From Hemileia vastatrix (taxonomy: Eukaryota > Basidiomycota > Pucciniomycetes > Pucciniales > Zaghouaniaceae): a stretch of DNA of 64,000 bases. The first letter of the stretch is position 1. Every line of letters starts with the position of its first letter. Shown here piece by piece: positions 41,649-53,174 of the stretch. The translations under genes were made by a program, and so were the position numbers. The DNA lies in NCBI GenBank assembly GCA_030280995.1, contig JASXTE010000001.1, positions 10,387,001 to 10,451,000 of the forward strand. Direction: 5' to 3'. The notes below the pieces were generated by a model, which worked only from the letters and a program-made list of their open reading frames with translations, did no database searches and was not told the DNA's origin.

Positions 41649-42791
41649 ATGGCACTCAATTGCTCCATTCTAACTCCTGACAATAACCCTGTTCCTTTGC
41701 CACGTAGGGACCATTGACGTCTTCATCTCTTTTCTTCCAATCTTATCCTTCCTTGTCTTCTCTTGTCCCATATACTCTTTCACTCATTCTCTTTCTCTAA
41801 CCTCCAGGTGAAAAAATATTTCTCCAGGTACCTCATGTTTCTCTTCTATTGACACCCACCGTTCCCGGACAAGGAACTGCGTCTACTCCTCCTGTTTCCC
41901 CCAGAGTCTCAAAAGGAAAATCTGCCGCCACTGGACTTTTCGCTTCCGTCACTTCCCCCCGTCAAAATCAAGGCACAATCTACGTTACAAATCAACGATT
42001 GATATTTGTTGTCTCAAATGCCTCTTCTCTTCCTCCACCTCCTAGTCATTCTACTGGTGATTTATACCAGCCCGAAGTCTTAGATTCTACTACTATCCGT
42101 ACCCTTACCATTCCTTTAACCCACTCTCTTGATGGCCGATTTGTTCAACCGTGGCTTTCTGCAAACTATCATCTTTCAACTGTTCTCCCTGTTGCAGGAG
42201 GAGGGTTAGAGAATTATATGTGTGGACCTGGAGGATCATTCACTCTCAAAGTCACCTTTCATGAGGGCCACGGTTTTGAGTTCCATGAGGCTTTGGAAGA
42301 GGTCAAACGACTTGTGTTTGATTCGGGTGATAGGGAAGCCGAAGTGGAAGCTTTACGTTGGTTTACTTACTTAATGAATTGAATTTTCTTTTTCCTTCAT
42401 CCATTCTTAACTAACTATATAATCCTTCCTCCTCCTCCTCCTCCTCCTCCTCCCTCTCCTACTGTACTTTTTTTTTTTTTTTTTTAATGTAGCCACTTAT
42501 TCTCCCCCTACCTCTGTATCTCCTCCGTTGCTTGATGTGGGGCCCTCTTCACCCCCATCGGATGAATATTTGTCGGAGAGATTAATAAATGGAGGCTCAC
42601 GAAGAGGTACTATGCCGCCTGATGATCTAATTGAAGCTGCGCAAGTCGCTCGGGCAGCAGAACAAAGTGAGGTACCACTTATTTCTCAAGTAGCTCCAAG
42701 TGATGGCCACAGTGTGGTACAACCAAGCGATAGAATTTCGGAATTCGACTTGCAAGTCGAAAGGGGTGCTCCCCCAGGTTACCAGCCTTAA
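41649..42791 (+). CDS. WBP2-like GRAM-domain protein with C-terminal PPxY motif
   Basis: Host-type gene, 300 residues from three exons: 41649-41703, 41808-42356, 42493-42791. Introns 41704-41807 (GTAGGG to CTCCAG) and 42357-42492 (GTTGGT, CTAAC branch site, T-rich tract, TAG). All three exons join in frame. It starts MALNCSILTPDNNPVPLP, as WBP2-family proteins start. A GRAM domain follows (about 30-200): HVSLLLTPTVPGQGT, NQGTIYVTNQRLIFVVS, WLSANYHLSTVLPV, FTLKVTFHEGHGFEFHEAL. The last exon is Ser/Pro-rich and ends GAPPGYQP, a PPxY ligand for WW domains. Relatives act as WW-domain adaptors linked to ubiquitin ligases and transcription. GC is higher than in the surroundings. The exon limits are inferred by eye. 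Confidence 0.8.
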
Positions 42792-43459
42792 ATCTGATTT
42801 TGAATTTTAAAAGATTCCATCTATTATTTGTATTAGCCAATGACTCAACCAATAATACGTTTCGACTGGGAAATGTTTTTTTTTTTTCTTTTTTCATTTT
42901 TATGTTGTATGATGGCTAGGTATTATATTACATAAACTCCGATCCCTATTATTAAGGACACATAAGTATTCTCATAGGAATTTGAGCATGTGCACGAAAC
43001 GGGGAACGTGAATATTTTTCTTCCACTTTTTCTGTCATTTTTGTAGCATCAATCGATGAAGTGATGTTTATGTCACTAACAATCTGTTGCGTACAATAGT
43101 TTTGCTAATTGCATATTGTTTGGTAATTTGTTTAAATAATAATAAACACTAATTTCTCTACAAATCTTTAACCTCATTATGTGTAGTAGAATTCTTGGGA
43201 GATAATACTTGAGGTAAGAATAGTTTCCAGAAATAAAAATCCAGTACTTAAAAGAACAATTACACATAATGGTAGTAATGCGTTGGAAGATAGGGGCCGG
43301 GTTGTTCAATAAAGCATCAAAACGCTAGGTTGACGAAGATTGGATTGATCAAATGAACATTGAGTTTTTTGATTTATAGAGAAACGGGGAACGTGAAATG
43401 ACAAAAAATTTTAAGATGATGATGATGATGATGGAAAAAAAAAAAAAAAAAAAAAGCTA
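42792..43459. other. Intergenic DNA downstream of the WBP2-like gene
   Basis: AT-rich with no recognised gene. AAACGGGGAACGTGAA occurs twice (near 42998 and 43383). (GAT)n and an A-run lie at 43418-43455. Confidence 0.4.
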
Positions 43460-43737
43460 TTATTGTGGATATTGTTGCGTAGTATGATTATGAAGACTAA
43501 GATGCTCTTGATCTGGTTTTGGGACAGAAATCATTTCAGGTTGAGGAAGTGGAGGTTGAGAAGAAGAAGAAGAAGAAAGATGAATGAGAGTAGAAGGAGG
43601 AGGAGATGGAGGAATTCCTTTCTGAGTTTGTTCGAATGCATATTGATCTTCTTCACTATCGAGAGGATTATTTCGACAACACATTGGACAACATGATGAA
43701 CATCCTTGTTGTGTGATCCCAGTCGTACATCGGTTTT
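43460..43737 (-). CDS. Possible last exon of an unidentified Cys- and Pro-rich protein
   Basis: After an acceptor-like CTAATCAG (minus strand) one frame reads RCTTGITQQGCSSCCPMCC, then NNPLDSEEDQYAFEQTQKG and a Pro/Ser-rich tail to a stop at 43460. The Cys cluster followed by an acidic, then Pro-rich tail looks like a real C-terminus, and base composition is higher in GC than the flanks. Upstream exons were not resolved; a candidate start (MERVCTELC) lies near 44450 on the same strand. The family is not recognised. Confidence 0.3.
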
Positions 43738-43848
43738 CTGATTAGATATGTGTAAGTTTATTGATACGTAGATAGATTAAGATATATATATATAGTGATA
43801 TGAAAATGTTAGCAAAAGTGAGGGAGAACCATCAAGTACACATTTAAA

Positions 43849-43849
<1 letters not shown>

Positions 43850-43895
<46 letters not shown>
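43850..43895. repeat. (AAT)n microsatellite
   Basis: About 15 uninterrupted trinucleotide copies in intergenic DNA. Confidence 0.95.
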
Positions 43896-43896
<1 letters not shown>

Positions 43897-44207
43897 CAAA
43901 AAAATAAGCGTGTATAAGGAAAAATCAAGTCATATAAACAGACAAAATAAATCAATCCATTCAAACCAAAGTTTATATATATATATATATATTTAGTATC
44001 ACCATTTTTTTATGTTGCGATGGTTCAAATAAATCCAAAGAATATATATATATATAGAAGAAGAAGATGATGAGTAGTATATCAGTAAAATAAATAAATA
44101 AAATTTAGGAAAAGAAAAGTTGACTGACGGGTTGAACAAAATGGTGAAAGAACCGATTGGAAACAGAAAAGACAACATCCACCGCACAATAAACTATTAA
44201 CCATGCA

Positions 44208-44216
44208 CCCCCCCCC

Positions 44217-44263
<47 letters not shown>
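44208..44263. repeat. Compound microsatellite C-run, (CA)n, (TA)n
   Basis: A run of C passes directly into CA and then TA repeats. Confidence 0.95.
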
Positions 44264-44266
<3 letters not shown>

Positions 44267-44720
44267 TAAAGACAAAAAAAAAAAGTAAGAAAAAAAAATA
44301 TGATTAAGTATTATGGAACGAAAATAGTCAGTAAAAATAAAGAAATAAAAGATAATCGTTATCAAAACAGGACCAGAAAAATTATATATATATATATATA
44401 TAGAGAGTAAAAACGACTTGCCTACATAGTTCGGTACAAACTCTTTCCATCGTAGTGAAATTGCCAAAAAAAAAAAAAAAAAAAAGAACCCAAAGGAGGG
44501 AAGTAAGAACGTAAACGAAAACGAGAAAGGTGAGTAACAGGAGGAAGAAATGGGTGTAGGTGGGGGTGGGGACGTGGGTGGAAAAGTAAAGTAAAGTAAA
44601 GTAAAGTAAAGATGGGCAAGCGAACTGGAAGATAATGCAACGTTAAAATGTAAAAATTCAGAAGGTGAAAAAAAAAAAAGAAAGAAAGAAAGAAAAAAGA
44701 AAAAAAAGAAAAAGAAAAAG

Positions 44721-44752
<32 letters not shown>

Positions 44753-46346
44753 CAAGCCTAAGAATATCAAAGGAACCGTTGATGAGCGTAGATTGGAATC
44801 ACAACAACTAACTAAAACTATCAATCTAACTATCTATCTATATGGAGAGAGTGTCTGGTGATCTTTGATTCATTTATCTTGAGACATCTGGAAAAATCGC
44901 AGAGTTCTCTAGTAGTTGCTTATAATGTCATGACAAGCTTTTAAAGATTCATAATGAAATAACGCAGGTAAGGATAGCAACTGCGTGATTAAATAACTCA
45001 ATATGATATGCACTTACATTAATTTTTATATTTTAAATGAAAAATCACCCCCTTTGACAATTCATAATACTCACGCAAAATATCATCAACTTTTTTGCTT
45101 ACCACAAAAGTATAAAATAATAATCATTAAGAAAATCAAAAACCACAAAAATACAACTAGTGCAAAAATGGTAAAAAAGTCGTTTGTGTAACATGAAAGA
45201 TGAACGAAAAAATTGACGACATTGGATTTGGGATTTGGTATTTCAAGCCACCAAAAAAGAAAAGAAATATATATATATATATATGTGTAATATAATATTA
45301 AAAAAACCTGGCACCTGCTAGCAGGTGCCAACCTTTTTTTTTTTCATGGTTAGTTTTATTTTTTATTTTTTACAATCTTATTCAAAGAGGAACAAGAAGA
45401 AGGCAAAGTATTATATGTGTGTACTAGGTTGAAGACAAAGAGGGGAGGATGAATATGGTTATCTAAAAGAAGTGACAAGAGTGTAGTAGCTAAAAGGAGA
45501 GGGGGAGATTGTTAAAGAATCTCATGGTTTTAACAAAGTATAAGCGGCGACTAAAGAAAAAACAGGGGAGAGAAGACCTGGAAAACGGGTTTTTATGTTT
45601 ATGGACCGATTTTTTGAGAGCCGCTCGTTTAGATGAATACGTAAAACAGACAAGTAGGACATATTTAGGGGTGTCTATTAAAGTAAGAGTTTTATACATG
45701 ATGCAGGTTATAGATTTTATATCAAAATAATTAATTTCTTCAGGGGGAGATGAGTTGCCTGAATGACATTAGAATAAAGCTATTGCACTTTTTCCGCCTA
45801 ATAGTAGCCCCATCATGTATGTAGTCCTTGCATGTTTCTCCTTCACTTCATGCTCCTTGTCGGGCGAGATTGAAAGAAATAAAAAAAAATAAAAAAAAAG
45901 TAAAGATAAAGCTATGATGGTATGCGCTCAAGGGTGAAGAGAGAGAAGGGATATGAGGTATATTATATTAGCCCTTGAAGCAGACTGTCAACCAATTCAT
46001 TTTCTGAGATGCAAGAAAATAGCCTGTGCACCAACAGACTCTTGAGCTGAAGGGAAGGGTTTGCAAGATGGGAGTGGGTGAAAAGTGAGAATAATGAACA
46101 AAATTAAAGAAACATTAGTGTTAGTGTTTTAGAGATGGAGTAGGTAGAAGGGAAGTGTAGTAGCGCGTCAGTGACAGAACTCCGAGAAGAATCAGAGTTA
46201 GTTAGACACACTCACTGCAGTCTATATACAACATATCACGTGATAGCTAAGTACATACATCTGTGTCTAAGTACATAACAGCCCCCCACTTCGCTATCAC
46301 TGTAAGAGCATCCACACTCGCAGGTCAAATCAGCTTTGGTATGCAT
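44264..46346. other. Microsatellite-rich intergenic DNA
   Basis: Contains (TA)n at 44384-44402, (AAAGT)n at 44584-44611, a long A-rich run (44670-44750) and (TA)n at 45268-45284. The frame at 45509-45730 (RREDLENGF-like, 73 residues) has no recognised domain. The last 170 bp (from about 46170) have higher complexity, with a C-run in AACAGCCCCCCACTTCGC, and may be an LTR or host promoter fragment. Confidence 0.4.
45309..45330. repeat. Perfect 22-bp palindrome flanked by A- and T-runs
   Basis: TGGCACCTGCT followed directly by its exact reverse complement, between an A-run and a T-run. Its centre TGCTAGCA is the same as that of the hairpin in the inverted-repeat element ends. Confidence 0.9.
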
Positions 46347-46596
46347 CACTACGCAATATAAGGGGTGGGCTTGCTAGCAAGTCCCCAACCTGAACTCAGA
46401 TGGAACTCAGACTGAACTCATATTAAACCCATACTGAACTCTACTTGAACACCCACCCAAAACTGTTCTGCTGAGTGGTGTTCATCCCTGATGGTATGGT
46501 TCCTTTATCAATAGCTCAGTGTGTGTTCAATCTGTCTTGAGTTTGGGTCCAAGGTTGTGGACTCGCTAGCAAGTCTGCCGCCCATATTGTGTGGTG
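46347..46596. mobile_element. 250-bp inverted-repeat element (MITE), second copy
   Basis: Almost identical to 772-1021, with ends CACTACGCAATAT and ATATTGTGTGGTG. Flanking triplets CAT and ATT do not match, so the duplication has changed or the insertion was followed by rearrangement. Confidence 0.85.
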
Positions 46597-46803
46597 ATTA
46601 CTACTATTGTTGCTTTAGTACTTACAATTGTGTAATTCTAAACCATCTAAGTAATAATAATAATATTTTTTACCTTTTATTTGAGTAACTAAATCATAAA
46701 GATAAAAATCTACTTAACTTTACTTTGAAATCCTTGAGTATCCACCTTTCACTGCCATTGGACCTCTGTTAAAATCTTCTAGACCATTAGGACCCCTTGA
46801 CAG

Positions 46804-46817
46804 TTGGGAGCCTTTCC
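46804..46817 (+). promoter_or_regulatory. Primer binding site of D
   Basis: TTGGGAGCCTTTCC directly after the LTR end, differing at one base from the site in retrotransposon C. Confidence 0.5.
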
Positions 46818-47156
46818 AAATCGTTGTTGACACACTGTTATTCTGACACCAGCGGCCATGGGACATTTGACTAGGAGGACCAATAAGGACTGGTGGATGA
46901 CTGAAAATGATGAATGTCATCAAGCACATGACTTACCTTTTTTGCTGTGACTGAGAATCAAACCTCGCTCCAAATCTAAGGCTTATATAGTGGAAAGTGT
47001 CCTATATACTTGTGGTGACTATACTGGTTACTATCTGTAGGTCTCACTCTGCATATTTCATAGTTCATGTATATCTTTTTTACTCAGCACTCTGTAGTGG
47101 CATTAATTTTCTCCCATTACAGGGGGAGGTTTCTGGAATATAATAATTTTTTTTTC

Positions 47157-47660
47157 CTAGTTGACCAAGATAGAGCAATATTGCTCTTAGTCCTAGAAGT
47201 AATAATTTTTTTTTAAAATTATATTATTTTTTTTAATTATATCAGTTGACATTTTGTCCTGATAATTAAAATATTATTTTATTGTTTCAGTTGACAATTT
47301 GTCCTGGAAGTAAAGTAATAAATATATAAATTAATTAAATTAATTTTATTGAATTATATCAGTTGACATTAAGTCCTGATAATTAAAAATTTCAGTTGAC
47401 TCTTAGTCCTGATAATTATATATTAATATATATCTATTAGTAATTCATTGAGAATTGTGTTAATTATTCCAGTTGACTCTTTGTCCTGATAATTAATAAA
47501 TAATTTTATTATTTCAGTTGAATTAATTTAAATCCTGGTAATAAAAGATAAATATCTTAATTAATTTATTAAATAATTGTAATAATTTTCATTTGATTTT
47601 TGTCCTGACAAATATAATTTTTTCATTATTTCAGTTGATTAAAAATCCTGACAATTGATC
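47157..47660 (+). repeat. Eight to nine hairpin-forming repeats in the leader of D
   Basis: Units of the form TTCAGTTGAC, 3-8 bases, GTCCTGATAATTA recur at about 47158, 47238, 47283, 47355, 47388, 47466, 47511, 47586 and 47630. Each pairs TCAG with CTGA and GAC with GTC, making a small stem-loop. They lie between primer site and gag. Confidence 0.75.
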
Positions 47661-47768
47661 ATATACTTGAAATATTTTTTATTTTATCTCTTATTTTTTT
47701 CAACAAGTTAAATAATAACTGATTAAATATTAATATTTCTATTGTTCTCAGTTTAAGTTGTATAAACA

Positions 47769-48401
47769 ATGACTGATCAAAGTGCTTCTGCTGCCCGTGA
47801 ATAGGAACTGGACTTAATTGATTATGATGAGACTTTTGTAAGTTCTCCTTTGACTGCAAAAATTGCTCAAATTAATTGATTGTTAGACCAAACAGGATTT
47901 GGAGATGCAAGAAGTAGAAATAAAAGTGGAAAAGACCGCTCTGGATCCAAATCCCCCAGTAAACCCCCCAGAAGAGCTTCCAAGAGGCTTCAAAAAAAAG
48001 ATACCCGTGCAGAAGCAAGTCAACAACCACTCAACTCACATCAAGGAGTTGAAAAAAGAAAACCTCAAATTAAAATCAAAGGTAGAAATCCTAGAGGAAA
48101 AGGTAAGAAATGTAGAAACCGTTCTTCAAGAGAAGAGGAAACCTCCTCCAGCAGTAAAAACCCTTCCACAGTTGGCTCCTCAACCACTGGAAAAAGTGGA
48201 AGTCTCAAAATGGCAGTGGGACTGGCTCAAAACTCAGTGGGACTCGCTCCAAGCTCAACAGATGCAGCAAGCAACTCAGGCAGGCCCCTCCAGACCCCAA
48301 AAATTCGATCCAACCCCTCCTCATTCCTACCAAGGAGGAAGGAAAAGGAAAAACAATCAACTCCAATTTTTTCCAAAGCCATGGTAAGCTCATCTATTTA
48401 A
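47769..48401 (+). pseudogene. gag N-terminus of D
   Basis: From ATG 47769 (MTDQSASAARE) with stops near 47802 and 47877, then open to 48401. This is the frame corresponding to gag of retrotransposon C. The protein is Lys/Ser-rich with weak similarity to the C version (SKAMVSS against DKTLVSH at the end). Confidence 0.5.
47905..48387 (+). CDS. Overlapping small ORF of D, counterpart of 18033-18482
   Basis: 160 residues from ATG 47905, +1 relative to the gag frame as in retrotransposon C. It contains a coiled coil (about 45-80; THIKELKKENLKLKSKVEIL), a Pro-rich linker, VSKWQWDW (about 105), and a basic tail ending FFPKPW. The stop lies in GGTAAGC, matching GGTAAGT in C. It has stayed open although the surrounding gag has several stops. 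Confidence 0.5.
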   Translation: MQEVEIKVEKTALDPNPPVNPPEELPRGFKKKIPVQKQVNNHSTHIKELKKENLKLKSKVEILEEKVRNVETVLQEKRKPPPAVKTLPQLAPQPLEKVEVSKWQWDWLKTQWDSLQAQQMQQATQAGPSRPQKFDPTPPHSYQGGRKRKNNQLQFFPKPW

Positions 48402-48431
48402 TCTCAAGTACCCTTTCTTGTTACTGATTCA

Positions 48432-51400
48432 CACCACGCAATATGGGGGGGGCGGACTTGCTAGCAAGTCCACAAGCTTCAACCCTAATTCATATCTAAT
48501 TGAGCATAAATTGAGGTAGTGATGAAACAATAAACAACAAAGGTTGAAACTACTTTGAGAATACACTGAAAAATACTTGAATATTGATTGGAGAAGCAGC
48601 TGAACATTATTACAAAAAATCTTGATATCTGACTTACAGGAAGTTTTCAAGAAATATTGAAATAAGGGTATCTCACAGCCTAAAAATGGCTGGAAAATGG
48701 TTAAGACTTTAAAAAATCATATTTTTTTTTTTAGTTATTGATAAACAGTAAAAATCTCATATGAGCTGAAGTAAAATCTGTTTTAAATAAATATGTACAT
48801 TTTTTTATACCTTTCAATAGGGGGTATCAAAGTTAGAAATCTTCAATTTTACAATACCTCTTTTTTCAACCAAATCAACCATGATTATTTTTTAAAATAT
48901 GCCATATTGTGCCCCCAAAACACCTTTTTACTAAGGATTAATATCAAGTTTGTGGCTCTCTTTTTGTGTTGTGAAATACCTTTTAAATAATTACACATAT
49001 CTAACTTTGATACCCCCTAACATATAGGTCAACCACCTAATATCATAAAAAAAATTTAAGGAAAAATACTTAGTGAATAGATATAGTTTATTGCATTTTA
49101 TCTATAAAATTTTCAAAAAAATAAATATTTATTCAAATTTTATGACTGCATATAATTAAATATCATCAAGTCATAAGATATATGTGTAAGGCACATTACT
49201 ATTCTAAATGATTTCAACATAAATTTGAATGCAGGTATTATTTATGTAATTAATATAGATAAATTCTTTTTAAAATTAAGTAAGAATTTTTTTAGAAAGA
49301 TTATTTAAAAAAACAACTCAATTATATCTTCAACATATCAAAATAATAAAGGAGAAATTTTAATGATAATAAAACAAATGGCCAATGAATAGTGCACTAT
49401 TTTAGTGGTTTTTTTGTTTCAGGCTGTTAACTGTTCCTTGTCATTTAATATTATATATATATATATGTATATACATACATTTTTTATTTAGTTTAACAAC
49501 ACATCTTCCTTCTCATTCTCTACTCTCTCATAGATCTTATTCTTCTTGCCTCTCACATCTCCTTGCTCCCTTACCATTTATTATCTTATCCCATGTTCTA
49601 TCCCCTCTTTATTGCTTGTAATTTTTCCTCTAAACCCCTTTTTATCCTCTCTCAATCAAAAAAACTATTTTTTCTCCCCTTCTCACCCCTTTTTCTCAAT
49701 AGAAAGTGAGTGGGGTGAGATAGAAGTTAAAATGGGTGGTGTGGAAAGTGAAAAGGATATATTTTTGTGAAGAGCAAAAGGGGTGGTATTCATAGAAGCA
49801 GGAGTGGAATCAGGAGATAATGAGATAGGGTAAGTTAGAGAGTTTAGTAAGTGGTGTGGGTGAGATGGGTAAATGTTTCAATAAAGAACAATGATTTGAG
49901 ACAGGGAGAGATGATAAAGGGGTTAGATTTAGTAATAAGGGTGGTGAGAGGAGTTGGGTGGGGTGAAAATTGACAAGCAAGATGTAGGGAGGTAGAATAA
50001 ACAAGTGAAAAAGGGTGAAGAGTTTGGAAAACTAGGCTGGGAGAATTTGCAAGTGCAGAAAAATTGGAGGGATTGTGAGCAAAATGGGATGAGAGAAAAT
50101 AGTAGCAAAGAATGTGGAAACAAATCAAAAAATTTTCAGAGAAGTGGAGAGTGGATACAGTGAGGCAGTAAAAAACTGAAGGTGAAACCTATTTTTTGGC
50201 CAAAAGATAGCCTTCACCCTGTCAGTTTACACAAAATTTCCTCTACTATAACAAATAATTGAAAAATTTTGTGTATGTCTATGTGTAAACCTAAATACAT
50301 AAAACATACATCATGATTGACTGTTTTTAATAAATAATGATATTTATATCAGAAAAATAATTAAAAAATAAAGAGTAACCATAAAAAATTAGTAATTATT
50401 TATACAAATAATTTCACAAAACTCTTTTAATAATTATAAATCAGATAAAGAAAAAAAATAAGTAAAATTTACAAAAAAGTTGTAACAAGAACCAAAAATA
50501 TATTAATATTTTAAGCTATTATTTTCATGTTATTTATTAGGTAATTTTAATTAGATTTTAGTTTAATGTTAAATACTTTTTGTGGGATTCAAAATAGCTG
50601 CTACCAGAATTAAAGAATTTAAACAAAGGTTTAACATAAAATACATTATTATATTTACAATTTTATCTTTATTTATTGTTTTATAATAGCTATACATACA
50701 TGAATAGCCACTTGTAATAAATAAAATTTTTGGAAGATTAAACAAGATATCTGTCACAATATATTTACTATAGTATATTCAGTAACAGAAGAATGTTTCT
50801 TGAGTCCTTTCATTGCTTAAAATATTTTGCACCAATGAATATAAACATTTTTTCAAAATTATATATCTTAGATTTTATGGAATTTGGATTGAACTTCTAA
50901 TGACATCCTGTCCTGACTGTAGCTCAATATGACTTAATCCATGAGAATTTATTTTATTTTTCTTGAATTTTAATATTAAATTTTTCAATATATGTACAGT
51001 TATATTCTTTTATTGAACAGATTTATGACAAGTATTACAAAATTCTTAAAATAAATGTATTTTGAGGATTTTTTTAAATTAATTTTAAATACAAAAATCT
51101 TCAATTTTTGTTTTATCATATTTGTATGTTCATTTTTTTACATTTGGTGTAGAACCAACTGTTCTAAACTTATTTTTTCAACCTAATACATACAAAAAAA
51201 AGACATGCAATTTTGTTGTTATGCTTAAAATACTTTAAAAGAAGAATTTTTTGTTGTTAATAAAAAATATCTAGCACATTCCAAGTATAAAATTCTTTTT
51301 TTTAGCTTCTCCTTTCTAAGTCTATACAAAGCCTCAAGTGCCTAATTTTGATAATTTAAAAATAATAATAAAATCATTGATTCAAATTTTAATAGAATTC

Positions 51401-53174
51401 AAACTTACAAACTTAATATTTCTTTTTAATATTTTCTGTAAAGTTAAAATGTAGTCTTTTGGATTGAAATGTCAAGAAAATAAATTCATTAAAGCATAGA
51501 TTTTTTTATAAGGGAACCAAAAAGATCTACTTAGCCTTATTTTTTCACAAAATTAAAAATTAATTTTCTGTTTTAGGTTTAATAATTTAATGACACATTA
51601 TATATATATATATATTTACAATTGATGTGAGAAGTATAATGATAATATGGAATGTATAAATCATTAATATGTGTTTTTTCACTTGTGAATAATTTGTGCA
51701 CTGTGAGTTGCCAATCAAAATGGTCAACACACTTGATCAGGAAAAACAGATTGTGCACCTGCACTATTTCATTTAATTTACTACTCAAGACCAAGAAATG
51801 AAATATTTTTTCTTTCTACTTATAATATTTTTGTAATTTCAGATTAATTAAAAACCAATTATCACAATATTAACTTGTTTAATCAATATAATTATACATA
51901 CATTGTATCTTACTTCACAATAAAATCCCTCACATTATAATCTCTATGAACATAAAAATAGGATGATAGAAAAAAGTCCACTTTAATCTATCATTAAAGT
52001 CCCTCAAAAATAACAAAAATTAAACTTTAAAAAATAAAAATAAGAATAAGAATTTGTATAATCTGTTGGGTACCCTCAGGTAAACACTTTTGTTATCCTT
52101 AATGATTTAATTCATGCAAAATAAAGCATTCAGTTTAAACTTTTAAAGGATATTTGGTCATTTATATAGTTTTTACCTTTGAAATTTCAGATTTTTTTCA
52201 ATCATTTTTCTTTCAAAACATAAACTCACTGAGTAGCATTGAATTTTTACAACTCTTTTGAATCCCTGAGCCAAATTAAAATAGGCTTACTGAATACTGG
52301 CTGATTGAATGAATAGTGCTTCAGAATTTCAAGTTAGTATTTTACTTCTAAAATATATCTTATACAATGATTATGTATTTAATTACTTATTTTAATCTTT
52401 AAAATATAGATATTAATTTTGTCACTGCTTTTATCCTTTTTATGCATTTATAACATTTATAAGGAAGATAGGACACTGATACTAGAAGAATTAACCTTTA
52501 TTTAAGATACATAATCACATTCTCTTAATTTTTAATTAATTAACAAAAGGAGAAGTGAAAGTGCCTCATTGAGTCAATTTTTTTTTAAAATTGCTATGTT
52601 TTATTTTTATGGTTTTGTGTATTTAATACAGTATGCTAAATTATAATATTTGAGAGGAAGTATTTATATTTTTTTTAGAAATATAATTAATTTAAATAGA
52701 AAATAAATTCATGCACCAGCTAAAAATTCCTGTAATACATCTAAGAAAACTTCATTTTGTATGGTATCATCAATAAGATTGAAGATGTGGATTCTGAAAA
52801 AATGGATTATTAATCAAGAATTCACTGGTGTTTTTTAATGTTCTCAGTAATATTAACTAAATTTATTAAAAAATTTAAAAGTAGTTCTCATGAAAGATAT
52901 AAATAATTTTATTTCTTCTTCTTCTTCAACTTTAGTTCAAAAAGATGATCTAATTATATTTCATCAAAAAGGTATTGTTGATTGAGAATATTGTTATTAT
53001 TTCCTTATTCTGATTTAAATTGAGCTTTAAATACACTTTCATAATGCTTTCTATAAAGACTTATCCATCCTTGGTCAATATTTCAAGATGAGTTCTAAGT
53101 AAAGCTCAGTCTGAGTTCCATCTGACTTCAAGTTGAGGACTTTCTAGCAAGTCCCTCCCAAATATTGCGTGGTG
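48432..53174. mobile_element. 4.7-kb inverted-repeat element without genes, inserted in gag of D
   Basis: Ends CACCACGCAATAT and ATATTGCGTGGTG with the GGACTTGCTAGCAAGTCC palindrome (one base changed on the right), and duplication TCA (48429-48431, 53175-53177). The first and last 60 bp match the 1.9-kb element at 1537-3422 in reverse. No credible reading frame in 4.7 kb. A pyrimidine-rich block (49500-49690) is followed by a purine-rich block (49690-50180). The rest is AT-rich with (AT)n tracts. Confidence 0.8.

Noticed and set aside
42998..43400. Inverted-repeat element bounded by AAACGGGGAACGTGAA
   Set aside because: The two copies are in direct orientation and short; no ends or duplication.
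44264..44824. 186-residue Phe/Ser/Pro-rich minus-strand frame
   Set aside because: Driven by a long A-run and other low-complexity DNA.
45509..45730. 73-residue plus-strand frame
   Set aside because: No domain, no neighbours and an equally long antisense frame; not enough to call a gene.
46170..46346. Solo LTR or Ty1/copia end
   Set aside because: Higher complexity and a C-run, but no TG...CA pair, duplication or second copy could be found.
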